46,331 nucleotides of DNA from an uncultured Anderseniella sp. (GTDB lineage Bacteria; Pseudomonadota; Alphaproteobacteria; Rhizobiales; Aestuariivirgaceae), in NCBI GenBank assembly GCA_938039915.1, contig CALHUA010000078.1, positions 1-46,331 of the forward strand, in the 5' to 3' direction. The translations under genes and the position numbers were made by a program. This document shows positions 23,877 to 32,657 of this stretch, piece by piece. The notes below the pieces were generated by a model, which searched no databases, was not told the DNA's origin, and saw only the letters and a program-made list of their open reading frames with translations. Positions within the stretch are counted from its first letter, which is position 1. Each line of letters begins with the position of its first letter.

Positions 23877-26216
23877 CTACGCCTTACCGCCGTAATAGTA
23901 AGGGTACTTTTTGCTGTAGTAGCCGGACTTGTAATAGTCGTAGTAACGCGCTCTCGACGCCACCACATCGTTCATGACAACACCGGTCAATTTGGCATGT
24001 GCACCCAGCGACTGCTTCAGTGCCGCATCAACTGCATCACGCGCTGTGGTTTCCCATTTCACCACCAGTACCAGTGAATCAACTACATCGATCAGGGCGC
24101 GGCCATCGGTAACCGGCAGCAAGGGCGAGGTATCGACGACAATGAGATCGTAAAACCCGCTCAAGTGGGCAAACAGATCTTTCATCCGTTTTGACCCGAG
24201 CAGTTCAGCCGTGTGGGTAAGGTCCTTGCGGCGCGGCGCTGGCAGGATATGAAGACCCGACGCGGCATCTTTAACAATTGCCTGCTTGAGATCAACTTCA
24301 CCGAGCAACAGTTCCACTGCGCCTTGCTTGGCATCCGGCGCATACAACGATGTGAGCACCGGGTGGCGCAGATCAAGGTCAATGATCAGCACCCGCTCTC
24401 CTGAGGCGGCCGCATGCAGCGCCAAATTGCTCGCAATTGTGGACTTGCCTTCACCTGGAAGAGCCGAGGCAAGCAGCACAATTTTCTGCGGGCGATCAAC
24501 ATCTGCAAACTTGATGCCCATCCTCAGCGCCCGAACTGCTTCAGTGAAACTTGACAGTGGCCGTTGAACCACCAGCCGGCTGATGCTCACCCGGTCACTC
24601 TTTTTCATACGCCGTTCAGATTTGTCGCCCCTGCGAAAAAATGACGGTAGCAAACCGAACGGATTGTATTTTCGGACCGCACGCCCGATGCCGCTGCCGG
24701 GCAGCTCATCATCCGAACGCGGCATACTCGCAAGAACCGGTACGCCCAGTTGTTTTTCGATCTGGATAGCTGTGCGATATCCTGCGTCCAGTTGTTCAAG
24801 CAGGAAAGCAAGTCCGACCCCCAGGCCCAACCCCAGCATTGTCGCCAGTATCACTATCGACTTCTTGTTCGGGGCGCTGGGGCCAAGTGGTACGGAGGCC
24901 CGCTCAATGACGCGCGAATTGTTGGTATTGAGTTTTTCCTGTTCGCTGGTCTGCTTGAACCGCGACAGAAATGACTCAAACAGTGCCTTGTTGGCTGCCG
25001 CTTCCCGTTCAAGTTCTCTGAGAATGACTTCCGCCTGGCCGTCTCTGGAGGCCGTCCCCCTGACTTCCGTCAGGCTCGCCGCGATAGATTTTTCGCGGCT
25101 GCTTGCCACCCGCAGCGCGTTTTCCGTAGACGTCAGGATGCGCTTGGCCTCGGAACTGATCGAACGCCGGATATCCTGAAGCTGGGCCCGCGCAGATACC
25201 ACTGATGGGTGGCGATTGCCGTACTTGGCACTCAAGTTGGCAAGCTCGCGGCGTATCTCCGACGCCTTGCCTTTGAGTGACGCCAGTGCACTGGACTGCA
25301 GGGCGTCGGCAAAGGCCGTGATGTCTCCACCCCTTTTGCGCACCGCTTGAACCTGGTCATATCTTGCCTGCGCCTGGGCTGATTCCGCACGTGCCAGAAT
25401 CAACTGCTCATTCAGCTTGGCAACCTGCTGATCGTTCAGTGTCGAACCGTTGGTCTCGACAATGTTGTTTTCCACCTTGAACAGTTCGACGGCACGCTCT
25501 GATTCACGTACTTTCTTTCTCAGATCATCAAGACGTTCACTGAGCCAGTCGTTGGCCCGCCGGGTAACCTCATAGTTGGCTTCAAGCTGATCAACCAGGT
25601 ACTCGTCCGCAAACGCATTCGCCACCTGGGCAGCCTTGACCGGATTGCTGGAGGTGTACTTGATATCAACCACATAGGTCCAACCCTTGCGATCAACAGC
25701 AATCGATCTTGAAAGCGACCGGATGACCTTGTCAGTGTGGCTCTCGTTGACGACCGGCTTGGGGGCCGGTTCACGGCTGAACACCAGTGACATCAATTGC
25801 CGAACCACAGAAACCTTCGAAGGTTCAGCTTTCGGTTGCTGGTCAAGCTTGAGCTTGCTGACGACCCGCTTGGCCACGTCATAGGACCGAATGAGCTCGA
25901 GCTCACTTTCCAGTGCGGAATTGTCACGGCCAATACCGGAAACGATAGCTTCGGCATTGATAATGTTCTTCTGATTCGTGTCGATCAGCAGTGTCGACTT
26001 TGCGGTGTAGACGGGAGTGAGTTGGAGAGCATAGACCGCACCCAGCAGGGCCGTCAGAAATCCGATCACTGCGACCATCGGGCCACGGCGCCGTACAATC
26101 CGAAAAATCTCCCTTAAATCAATACCTTCTGCCCCACCAAACCCGAAGGAAGAAGATGTGTCAGGGTACCCTTCACGGCCAGCCGCAGGACTGTTATCAG
26201 AAGCGCGCTTTAGCAT
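23877..26216 (-). CDS. Wzc-like polysaccharide co-polymerase / BY-kinase
   Basis: Inner-membrane protein of 779 residues: Wzz-type N-terminal domain with a helix near PMVAVIGFLTALLGAVYAL, a long periplasmic coiled-coil region, a second helix (KSIVILATMLGLGLGVGLAFLL), then a cytoplasmic kinase domain. Walker A is SALPGEGKST (about residues 584-593), Walker A' is VLIIDLDLRHP, and Walker B is LIVVDTSPLLPVTD. The last 22 residues hold ten tyrosines in pairs and triplets, the autophosphorylation cluster. It controls chain length and export together with the Wza-like protein. ATG 26216 is chosen (GGTGGG upstream), overlapping the barrel gene by 20 bases; the frame is open further upstream. Confidence 0.95.
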   Translation of the reverse strand: MLKRASDNSPAAGREGYPDTSSSFGFGGAEGIDLREIFRIVRRRGPMVAVIGFLTALLGAVYALQLTPVYTAKSTLLIDTNQKNIINAEAIVSGIGRDNSALESELELIRSYDVAKRVVSKLKLDQQPKAEPSKVSVVRQLMSLVFSREPAPKPVVNESHTDKVIRSLSRSIAVDRKGWTYVVDIKYTSSNPVKAAQVANAFADEYLVDQLEANYEVTRRANDWLSERLDDLRKKVRESERAVELFKVENNIVETNGSTLNDQQVAKLNEQLILARAESAQAQARYDQVQAVRKRGGDITAFADALQSSALASLKGKASEIRRELANLSAKYGNRHPSVVSARAQLQDIRRSISSEAKRILTSTENALRVASSREKSIAASLTEVRGTASRDGQAEVILRELEREAAANKALFESFLSRFKQTSEQEKLNTNNSRVIERASVPLGPSAPNKKSIVILATMLGLGLGVGLAFLLEQLDAGYRTAIQIEKQLGVPVLASMPRSDDELPGSGIGRAVRKYNPFGLLPSFFRRGDKSERRMKKSDRVSISRLVVQRPLSSFTEAVRALRMGIKFADVDRPQKIVLLASALPGEGKSTIASNLALHAAASGERVLIIDLDLRHPVLTSLYAPDAKQGAVELLLGEVDLKQAIVKDAASGLHILPAPRRKDLTHTAELLGSKRMKDLFAHLSGFYDLIVVDTSPLLPVTDGRALIDVVDSLVLVVKWETTARDAVDAALKQSLGAHAKLTGVVMNDVVASRARYYDYYKSGYYSKKYPYYYGGKA

Positions 26217-27420
26217 AGATACCCACCAGGTGACGGTCCCAATCGGCAAGGCCTGGACCAGTGACATCACTGTAAGAGTATTTGTACCTGCTGCCAACAG
26301 ACATGAAGCGGTTCACCCGGTATTCGAGCTCTGCTCCAGCTTCAATCCTGAAATCGTCCACAGATGAATTCTCATAGTTGTTGTACGAAAAACCAACCGA
26401 TGGCGTGAATATCAGTTCACGTAATACTTCGTAGTCAACAACCAGTTTGGCTGAATCCTGTACACGTCCAACCTGATTGAATGTGCTGTCTTCGATGGTA
26501 CGGTCGGCCTCGAGTTTGACTGTCATCAGGGGTGTGGGGTTCCAGGTCAACGCACCGTGATAACTGAACGAGGATGTGGTCGGCGAACCGGCAATATCGT
26601 AGGTTTGCTCGTTGTACCCGACACCCAGTTCTCCCGAGATCAGACGGGTCACTTCAAATTCGACACCGGCAAGGGCGCGCCAGCCGTCAGAGTCGGCAAT
26701 CGTACCGCCATCGTAGTCGCGCCAATTGTACCGGAAATCGCCGAATATCCGGTAACCGGGCGAAGCGAGATAGGAAATCCGCCCGCCGGTCGTGGTGACG
26801 TTGCCGTCTCTGAAATCCTGATCAATGCCGTCTACATCGTCAAAGTTGAAATAATCAAACGCTGCGCCAACCGATACCGACAGCCTGTTGAATGCGTGTC
26901 TGAGAGATGCCCAGGAATCGAATCTGTAATATTCTCCCGGTGATGTGGGTACGCCGACGGTCGGGTATTCCAGGTCTCCGGGCTCCTGGTTGAATTTCCC
27001 GCCTTTCAGGCCACCCTTCAGCACCGTATCGCTGCTGATTTCAAAAAGGGCATCCAGTTCACCATCAAAGTCGGTTCGGCTTTGTGATGAGAAATCGAAA
27101 TATTCGTGATGATCGAGCCCGGCGCGCAAATTCAGGTGGTGCCGGCCAAAATCTGATCGCATCAGTACCGACGGCGAGACGTAGACCCCTGAGTCGTCAT
27201 TCTTGCCGACTGATTCGCCGAAGACGTTACTATCGTAGAAATATCCGGTTTCAATGTCTGGCAGAACCCAGAACTGCCCGGCTCGCAAACCCAGGCCTTC
27301 AAACCGGTCACGAACGGTCGGCATTTCACCAGTGCCTCGACGCAAGTGTTCCTGCGCGGACGCTCCCGCGGAAACACATGCGCTTGCACAAAGCACTGCA
27401 ATTATAAGTTTAACCCGCAT
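26197..27420 (-). CDS. Outer-membrane beta-barrel protein (BBP2-like) of the export system
   Basis: Protein of 407 residues with a signal peptide (MRVKLIIAVLCASACVSAGASAQ) and a body made of alternating amphipathic strands rich in aromatic residues, ending in the typical barrel C-terminus ...VGIYAKARF with a terminal Phe. Length and strand pattern match the putative beta-barrel porin 2 proteins found beside polysaccharide export genes. It is proposed to provide or assist the outer-membrane pore. ATG 27420 begins right at the signal peptide; a TTG at 27444 is less likely. It overlaps the Wzc-like gene. Confidence 0.82.
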   Translation of the reverse strand: MRVKLIIAVLCASACVSAGASAQEHLRRGTGEMPTVRDRFEGLGLRAGQFWVLPDIETGYFYDSNVFGESVGKNDDSGVYVSPSVLMRSDFGRHHLNLRAGLDHHEYFDFSSQSRTDFDGELDALFEISSDTVLKGGLKGGKFNQEPGDLEYPTVGVPTSPGEYYRFDSWASLRHAFNRLSVSVGAAFDYFNFDDVDGIDQDFRDGNVTTTGGRISYLASPGYRIFGDFRYNWRDYDGGTIADSDGWRALAGVEFEVTRLISGELGVGYNEQTYDIAGSPTTSSFSYHGALTWNPTPLMTVKLEADRTIEDSTFNQVGRVQDSAKLVVDYEVLRELIFTPSVGFSYNNYENSSVDDFRIEAGAELEYRVNRFMSVGSRYKYSYSDVTGPGLADWDRHLVGIYAKARF

Positions 27421-27487
27421 TTCCGCCGTCACGCCCCATTTCAACTTCGTCTTGCCGCCGCCCGATCAGACATTCGACCGTGCCAGA

Positions 27488-27952
27488 TCAGTTTCTGCTG
27501 ACGCCATCGCCGCCACCGCCGAGATTGATCTTGAATACGCCTGGCGGTGTCCCGCCACTCTCACCGCGCCATGCGCTTGAACACACGTCGCGCTCCAACT
27601 CGCCAATCCCGTTTGCAAACGAGCTCAGAATATGACCGCGGGTTCTTTCGCAGGTGCATGTGATTAATTTTATCCGGCTGGCTTCAGCAAATTCGTTAAC
27701 CGACACCAGGTACTGGTGCGCCCCGGCCAGACCGGCGCCCACATAGACCTGCACCTGCTCGACCTCATCGTCTGCAGCGCGGCAAAACTCTTCAGCTTCT
27801 CTGACGTTTGAGCTAACCGCGTCCGAGACCGCGATTGTAAGGGAAGGATCCTGATTATAGCTGGCAAGGAAGGCTTCCACGCTTTGCGCGTGTACGAAAC
27901 CCGAAAACAGCGCAATACCCATTGCGCTCGAAACTATCAGTTTGACCGACAT
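27488..27952 (-). CDS. Small secreted protein of unknown function
   Basis: Protein of 154 residues with a signal peptide (residues 1 to about 22, cleavage near VHAQ) and a mature part containing four cysteines (57, 99, 101 and 124), one as CTC, plus a Gly-rich C-terminus (NLGGGGDG). I do not recognise a family. The AAGGTGGG upstream of the ATG supports the start. It lies between the Wza-like lipoprotein and the outer-membrane barrel on the same strand, so a periplasmic role in export is inferred from context only. Confidence 0.6.
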   Translation of the reverse strand: MSVKLIVSSAMGIALFSGFVHAQSVEAFLASYNQDPSLTIAVSDAVSSNVREAEEFCRAADDEVEQVQVYVGAGLAGAHQYLVSVNEFAEASRIKLITCTCERTRGHILSSFANGIGELERDVCSSAWRGESGGTPPGVFKINLGGGGDGVSRN

Positions 27953-28154
27953 CGCCGCCCACCTTCAATATAGCCCATCATGGCTTGTAACCCAGCCGAT
28001 TCATGGCTTTGAAATCTGCAATTACTGAATTGCGTCATTGTCCGATCATACCAAATGGTAGCTAATGAATTGTTTACAGGTTGATCCGCATACGCCTCAC
28101 CTGTGCCGAGATGCGAACACTTGTCCGCTTTGGGCGGTTGCGCTCTCAACACAA

Positions 28155-28802
28155 TCAGAAAAACCGTTCCGGCACCCGGATGATATCTCCCGGGTTGATC
28201 GCAACTCGTTGATTTGTCTGAACTTCCACTTCCTGATCTTCGCCTGCTCGGCGCACAAACGCCTTGCTGGTATTGGCCCGGTAGGTATATCCGCCTGCAA
28301 TCGCGACCGCGTTCTGGATGGTCAATCCGGCCTTGTAGGGATATTCACCGCCCTTGCCGATTTCGCCCTGGATGAAGAACGGGCGATAGTTCAGAACCGA
28401 CACCGAAACCTTTGGATCTTTCAGGTAACCGCCTGAATATCTCGCCACCACCGCATTCTGAAACTGGGTTACGGTCTGGCCGCGGGCCTGCACCGCACCA
28501 ATGAGCGGCAGGTCTATGCGGCCATTGTCACCAACCAGAAACTCGCCGGACAGATCGGGTTCACCGAATACGTTGACCTTGACCTTGTCGCCGGCACCCA
28601 ACTGGTATGCCGTTGCCGACCCTGCAGCCGCGGGCACCGGTTGTACCGTTGCCCCATAACTGGCAGGCGCCGCCGACAATCCGGTAGATTCCACACTGCC
28701 CGAAGAAGATCCGCACGCGCTCAGCATTTGCGCAAGCACGATCATCGCCGCAAGTAGTGTGAATCGGTTCTGAAATCCCCCAGGAAACATGACCTTTACC
28801 AT
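28155..28802 (-). CDS. Short Wza-like polysaccharide export lipoprotein
   Basis: Lipoprotein of 215 residues: a signal sequence ending in lipobox LSAC (Cys30), a Ser-rich linker, then a polysaccharide-export domain starting AYQLGAGDKVKVNVFGEPDL and an SLBB-like segment (IQGEIGKGGEYPYKAGLTIQ). It lacks the long C-terminal part that forms the outer-membrane helical barrel in E. coli Wza, so it should need a partner, probably the beta-barrel protein two genes downstream. The ATG at 28802 has GAGAAAG upstream; an ATG at 28790 is an alternative. It acts with the Wzc-like protein across the periplasm. Confidence 0.9.
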   Translation of the reverse strand: MVKVMFPGGFQNRFTLLAAMIVLAQMLSACGSSSGSVESTGLSAAPASYGATVQPVPAAAGSATAYQLGAGDKVKVNVFGEPDLSGEFLVGDNGRIDLPLIGAVQARGQTVTQFQNAVVARYSGGYLKDPKVSVSVLNYRPFFIQGEIGKGGEYPYKAGLTIQNAVAIAGGYTYRANTSKAFVRRAGEDQEVEVQTNQRVAINPGDIIRVPERFF

Positions 28803-28907
28803 CCGCTTTCTCAGACAAGTCCGGCAGACACCGGTTTATCTAAAGACCTATCAAGCCCACCGACAGCGAATCAGTACTCAAACCACCTCTCTGACATCGC
28901 CGTCCAC

Positions 28908-28937
28908 GTCTAACACTAGGTCAGCAAAGATTGCCAA
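28908..28937 (-). promoter_or_regulatory. Weak promoter candidate for the export genes
   Basis: On the minus strand TTGGCA (complement of 28932-28937) and TTAGAC (complement of 28908-28913) are separated by 18 bases, about 105 bases upstream of the export lipoprotein. The -10 match is poor. It is listed because the 281-base gap and the nearby inverted repeat make a promoter here likely. Confidence 0.2.
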
Positions 28938-28994
28938 AAGGTTAACAAGTCGTAAATTTGTTGCGTTTCATTTGGACCGGCACCCCCAGATCAG

Positions 28995-29027
28995 TATGAT
29001 TTTTGATCAAATCACTCAAAAATCATA
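28995..29027. repeat. 12-bp perfect inverted repeat upstream of the export genes
   Basis: TATGATTTTTGA (28995-29006) and its exact complement TCAAAAATCATA (29016-29027) are separated by 9 bases. The palindrome TTTGATCAAA (29002-29011) overlaps the left arm. It lies in the gap between the phosphatase stop and the Wza-like start, above the promoter candidate. No T-run follows on either strand beyond the arms, so an operator is more likely than a terminator. The repeat is certain, the regulator unknown. Confidence 0.5.
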
Positions 29028-29083
29028 ATGATCGCGTTCAAAGTGCGAGAGCAATTTTCCGGGTTCAGGTGACACATGTTGCT

Positions 29084-29857
29084 CTACGTTGAGAGGAATC
29101 TCACGTCGTTTCCTTCAAGCACCGCGCAGGTCAAACGCCCGGTTATATACGCTCCGGTATCGATGCCGATCCGGTGAACCTCGACTTCAGGCTTCTCTGC
29201 GGGCGTATGGCCGTGGACGATTATTTTCGGCAAGGCCCTGTCGTGGCTCAGGAACGGTTCACGGATCCAAAGCAGGTCCGCGGCAACCTGATCATCCAGT
29301 GGAATGGAAGGGTTTACCCCGGCATGTGCAAAGAAATACTTGCCGGCACCGGCTGACAGAATGCAGTTTTCCAGGAAAACCCGGTGGCTGGGCGGCAGGA
29401 CATCCAGCAGGCCTTGCTGTATACCTGCCCACTGGTCTTCACCCATCGGCATGCGAAACTTCAGGCCGTAGGAATGCAGTGTTTCCAGACCGCCATACTG
29501 CCCCCACGAACTGATCACGCCGGGATCAGTCAGAAAGTCCTGCAGATAAAGTTCATGATTGCCACGCAATGTAATTCGTTTGTTGCAGACACTGTGACCG
29601 CTCACCATCCACTCCAGCACTTCTCGTGACGATGGCCCGCGATCAATATAGTCGCCAAGGAAAACTTCCACGCAATGACCGATCGGGCGTTCATTGCGAT
29701 CAGCCTCAATCATTGCATAAAGCCGCTCCAGCAGGTCGATTCTGCCGTGAATATCACCGATAACATAGACCCGGACGCCATCAGGAAGACGCGGTTCCAT
29801 GTCTTGCGGGCTATTCTTTCGTCTCGAAACAAGGTTTTTGAAAATCTGGGCGATCAT
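29084..29857 (-). CDS. PPP-family metallophosphoesterase (Ser/Thr phosphatase-like)
   Basis: Protein of 257 residues with the PPP signature motifs: GDIHG at 34-38, GDYIDRG at 68-74, RGNHE at 98-102, a later FAHAG, and HGHTP near the C-terminus, which together bind the two catalytic metals. Bacterial homologues (PrpA/PrpB and diadenosine-tetraphosphatase-like) dephosphorylate proteins or nucleotides. It lies first in the polysaccharide block upstream of the export genes, so a signalling role toward the export kinase is possible. The gap to the export genes and the inverted repeat suggest separate transcription. Confidence 0.88.
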   Translation of the reverse strand: MIAQIFKNLVSRRKNSPQDMEPRLPDGVRVYVIGDIHGRIDLLERLYAMIEADRNERPIGHCVEVFLGDYIDRGPSSREVLEWMVSGHSVCNKRITLRGNHELYLQDFLTDPGVISSWGQYGGLETLHSYGLKFRMPMGEDQWAGIQQGLLDVLPPSHRVFLENCILSAGAGKYFFAHAGVNPSIPLDDQVAADLLWIREPFLSHDRALPKIIVHGHTPAEKPEVEVHRIGIDTGAYITGRLTCAVLEGNDVRFLST

Positions 29858-30024
29858 TACAACACAAAGCGTCCTGGTTCGGTTTCCAGCCCTGCTGCAG
29901 TTTCAGGCCAGACAGATCGATCAGGCTGGGGAAAATGCACATGAGTCCGAAAAAGTTGAGTATTTCCCGCGCGCAACCATGAACGCCTGCCGGCAATTAA
30001 CACTTACAGCACGATCGTACCGCT

Positions 30025-30423
30025 TCAACGTCCATCGACAAACCGTCTGCAGGCGTCAAAACTGTCAAATGCCAACATGCCGCCAGCAGTCTGCACAGCC
30101 ACACTGCCATCAGCGTAATGCAGCACCCGACGTCCGCGGTAACGGGCACGACCAACAATCAAATGCATGCCTTCTTTCAGCAACTGCCGGTATTCGCGTT
30201 CCGCAACCTGTTGTCTGACCCTGGGGACAACGAACAGAACCAGCAGACAAATCAGAGAGCCGATCGTCGCAATCAACACCATGGCCGTGACGCTCAGGCC
30301 GAACAATTCAGCCAGCAGCACACTTACAACGACAACACCCAGCAATGTGAAGACAGATATCAGGCCTTTTTTCATAACAGCGCCCACTGCGAACAAAATG
30401 ATGACATAAATCAACAGATTCAT
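30025..30423 (-). CDS. Membrane protein with a C-terminal RYRGxRVxHYxDGSV domain
   Basis: Protein of 132 residues: two or three hydrophobic helices in residues 1-68, a short charged linker, then a C-terminal domain of about 40 residues beginning RARYRGRRVLHYADGSV. That domain is shared, with 21 of 40 identical positions, with the next gene upstream (30592-30858), while the membrane parts are unrelated. I do not recognise a family. Function is unknown; the soluble domain is probably cytoplasmic or periplasmic and tethered to the membrane. Confidence 0.6.
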   Translation of the reverse strand: MNLLIYVIILFAVGAVMKKGLISVFTLLGVVVVSVLLAELFGLSVTAMVLIATIGSLICLLVLFVVPRVRQQVAEREYRQLLKEGMHLIVGRARYRGRRVLHYADGSVAVQTAGGMLAFDSFDACRRFVDGR

Positions 30424-30480
30424 CTTGATTCGGCCAGCCGTGATGTATCCGAATGATGTCCTTTCAGCGTTGAGATTTCA

Positions 30481-30532
30481 TTTGTCGCAGATGAAGCTTG
30501 TGGTGCCGCGGGCGTATCGCGCCCGAGACAAA
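30481..30532. repeat. Stem-loop region between the two small membrane protein genes
   Basis: A 6-base inverted repeat CGGGCG-TATC-region-CGCCCG centred near 30515 is enclosed by TTTGTC (30481-30486) and GACAAA (30527-30532). It lies between the two related small membrane protein genes. No T-run follows on the minus strand, so terminator function is doubtful. Confidence 0.25.
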
Positions 30533-30591
30533 TGCCTTTACGTCAATTCACAACATCACGGGACAAATTTGAAAGCGATCAGGTTTGCAGC

Positions 30592-30858
30592 TCAGCGGTC
30601 GATATACTGGCGATACAGGTCGAAATTCTCAAATGACCTGAATCCGAAGCGGGTTTCGGCCAGCACCGACCCGTCATTATAGTGTATCACGCGGTGACCG
30701 CGGTATCTGGCCCGGCTTACCAGGCTCGCACCCGATGGCGCATCGCTGTCATCTGTCCACCGCTTGTTCTTGCGCATCTGCAGCAGTGTATGAACAATTA
30801 CAACTATTGCGAGAACGGCTGAAACACCTGCAAACCAGTTCGTCGTAACATCCGTCAT
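30592..30858 (-). CDS. Single-pass small protein with the same RYRGxRVxHYxDGSV domain
   Basis: Protein of 88 residues: one N-terminal membrane helix (WFAGVSAVLAIVVIVHTLL), a basic linker, then a C-terminal domain beginning RARYRGHRVIHYNDGSV and ending FDLYRQYIDR. The domain is paralogous to that of the 132-residue protein 168 bases downstream. No known family is recognised. The tandem arrangement points to duplication of the domain with replacement of the membrane anchor. It is the upstream-most gene of the minus-strand polysaccharide side. Confidence 0.6.
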   Translation of the reverse strand: MTDVTTNWFAGVSAVLAIVVIVHTLLQMRKNKRWTDDSDAPSGASLVSRARYRGHRVIHYNDGSVLAETRFGFRSFENFDLYRQYIDR

Positions 30859-31030
30859 TCGTCAAGCCTACCCTCGCGCTTAACTACCCCCGTGATCCGG
30901 CGCCAATTGATCTTTCAAAAACTTATGTGGTTTTTCTGACGCAAAGCAAGCCATACCGGGCCATCAACTCACAGGTTTACGTATTTTGTCCCGGAACTCT
31001 TTGTCCTTAAACAGATGAGTGGAGAGACCT

Positions 31031-32275
31031 CTAAAGCGTCATACCGTCGAGCGGAATCGCCGGTTTGCGTCCGGCAATGAGGTCTGCGACCAACCGGCCC
31101 GCCCCGTGGCTCATGGTCCAGCCCATATGGCCCTGGCCAGTATTCATCCAGAGGTTGTTGAACCTAGTTGCCCCTAGGATTGGTGTACCCTCAGGCGTCA
31201 TCGGGCGAAGGCCCGCCCAGTATTCCGCCTTGGAATAATCTGCACCATCGGGAAACAATCCCTTCACCACACTTGTCATATGCCGAAAATCATCTGTGGA
31301 ATGGTCCACCCGGTACCCTGAAAATTCGGCAGTCGCGGTCACTCGCAACCGATCGCCCATGGGCGTGTAGGCAACCAGGCTTTCTTCGTCGATGCCACCA
31401 ATGGCAGGCGCATTGTTGCGGCCTGACACAGGAACGGTCATCGAGTATCCCTTGACCGGATAGATCGGCAGATCAATCCCGACGGGTTTTGCAAGATGGG
31501 GCGAATACACACCCAGCGATAACACGACAATGTCCGCGGACAGGGTTCCCAGATCAGTTATAACGCCACTGATGCGATCTCCATCTGCCTCAAGGGAACG
31601 GATCGTTACTCCCCATCTGAATGCGACGCCGCGCTCGCCGAGCCAGCTTGCCAGATTGCGGGTAAACATCCGGCAATCACCGGTCTCGTCCCGGCCGCCG
31701 AAAAGTGCTCCGGCAAACTGATCCTTGCTGTGTGCAAGGGCCGGGTCTTTCTGCGCGATGCCGTCTACGTCCAGAACGCCGATATCGGATCCCTCGCGGC
31801 GCAATATTTCAGCCTTGCTGTTGGCTGCCTCGAACGCCGAGGGTGACCGGAACAGATACAGGATCCCCCCATCGTTCGCATCATATGCAACACCTGTCTC
31901 GGCACGTGTTTCATGGAATACGGACTGCGCGTAATTGCACAGTCGGACCTTCCGCTGAGTATTGACGGCGGCGTGTTCGGCGCTGCACTGGCCCCAGAAT
32001 TTCCACATCCACTTGAGAAATGCCGGGTCCAGCGAGGGTTTTAGCCGAAGCGCCTGATCATTGCGCCACAATGATTTGAGCAGAATTTTCGGCGACGCCG
32101 GCGATGCCCAGGCATAGGCATGGCCCGGTGCAATCATGCCGGCATTGCCGAAGCTGGTAAATTCAGCCGGACCTGCTTCGCGATCAACGACAGTCACCTC
32201 ATGACCGTCCCGCCACAGCTCGTAAGCCATGGTGACCCCGACAATACCGGCTCCAAGCACCAGCGCCTTTGCCAT
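31031..32275 (-). CDS. dadA: D-amino-acid dehydrogenase (DadA-like FAD enzyme)
   Basis: FAD-dependent DAO-family oxidoreductase of 414 residues. The dinucleotide-binding motif is LVLGAGIVGVTMAYELWRDG followed by VVDRE. YPVKGYSMTVPV is typical of DadA, and the C-terminal FAD motif is NTGQGHMGWTMSHGAGRLVADL. It oxidises a D-amino acid to an imino acid and passes electrons to the respiratory chain. The start at 32275 puts the ATG right before the FAD motif; the longer frame to 32371 adds a non-conserved stretch. It is the last gene of the RidA/decarboxylase cassette. Its substrate may be unusual given those neighbours. Confidence 0.88.
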   Translation of the reverse strand: MAKALVLGAGIVGVTMAYELWRDGHEVTVVDREAGPAEFTSFGNAGMIAPGHAYAWASPASPKILLKSLWRNDQALRLKPSLDPAFLKWMWKFWGQCSAEHAAVNTQRKVRLCNYAQSVFHETRAETGVAYDANDGGILYLFRSPSAFEAANSKAEILRREGSDIGVLDVDGIAQKDPALAHSKDQFAGALFGGRDETGDCRMFTRNLASWLGERGVAFRWGVTIRSLEADGDRISGVITDLGTLSADIVVLSLGVYSPHLAKPVGIDLPIYPVKGYSMTVPVSGRNNAPAIGGIDEESLVAYTPMGDRLRVTATAEFSGYRVDHSTDDFRHMTSVVKGLFPDGADYSKAEYWAGLRPMTPEGTPILGATRFNNLWMNTGQGHMGWTMSHGAGRLVADLIAGRKPAIPLDGMTL

Positions 32276-32292
32276 GGCAGCGGTACCTCGGA

Positions 32293-32646
32293 TTAAATGG
32301 CGGCTTCCACCTGGATCTCCACGTCCAGACCCGGTGCGGCCAGCTTGGGGGAATGGACCGCTGCACGGCACGGTGTTTCACCTGCCACAACCCAGTCATC
32401 CCACACGGTGTTCATCTCAGCCCAGGTATCCATGTCGGTCAGCCAGATCGTGGCCCTGATGACCCTGGTCTTGTCAGACCCGGCCTGTGCCAGCATCGCG
32501 TCTATCTGTGCCAGGATATCAGCTGTTTGTGCAGCAACGCTGCCGCCTGCAGCCTCACCTGCCACGAAGCCGGACATGTAGACCTTGTCACCATGAATGA
32601 TCGCGCTTGTCATCCGGTCGCCTGCACCAATTCTCTTCAACGTCAT
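32293..32646 (-). CDS. RidA/YjgF-family enamine/imine deaminase
   Basis: Protein of 117 residues of the RidA fold. The conserved Arg of the active site is in TPCRAAVHSPKLA near the C-terminus, and the N-terminal MTSAIIHGDKVYMSGFV is typical. RidA proteins hydrolyse reactive 2-imino acids to 2-keto acids. Its place between a D-amino-acid dehydrogenase and a keto-acid decarboxylase, on the same strand with gaps of 11 to 17 bases, fits hydrolysis of the imine made by that dehydrogenase. Confidence 0.9.
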   Translation of the reverse strand: MTLKRIGAGDRMTSAIIHGDKVYMSGFVAGEAAGGSVAAQTADILAQIDAMLAQAGSDKTRVIRATIWLTDMDTWAEMNTVWDDWVVAGETPCRAAVHSPKLAAPGLDVEIQVEAAI

Positions 32647-32657
32647 TTGCTTTCTCC

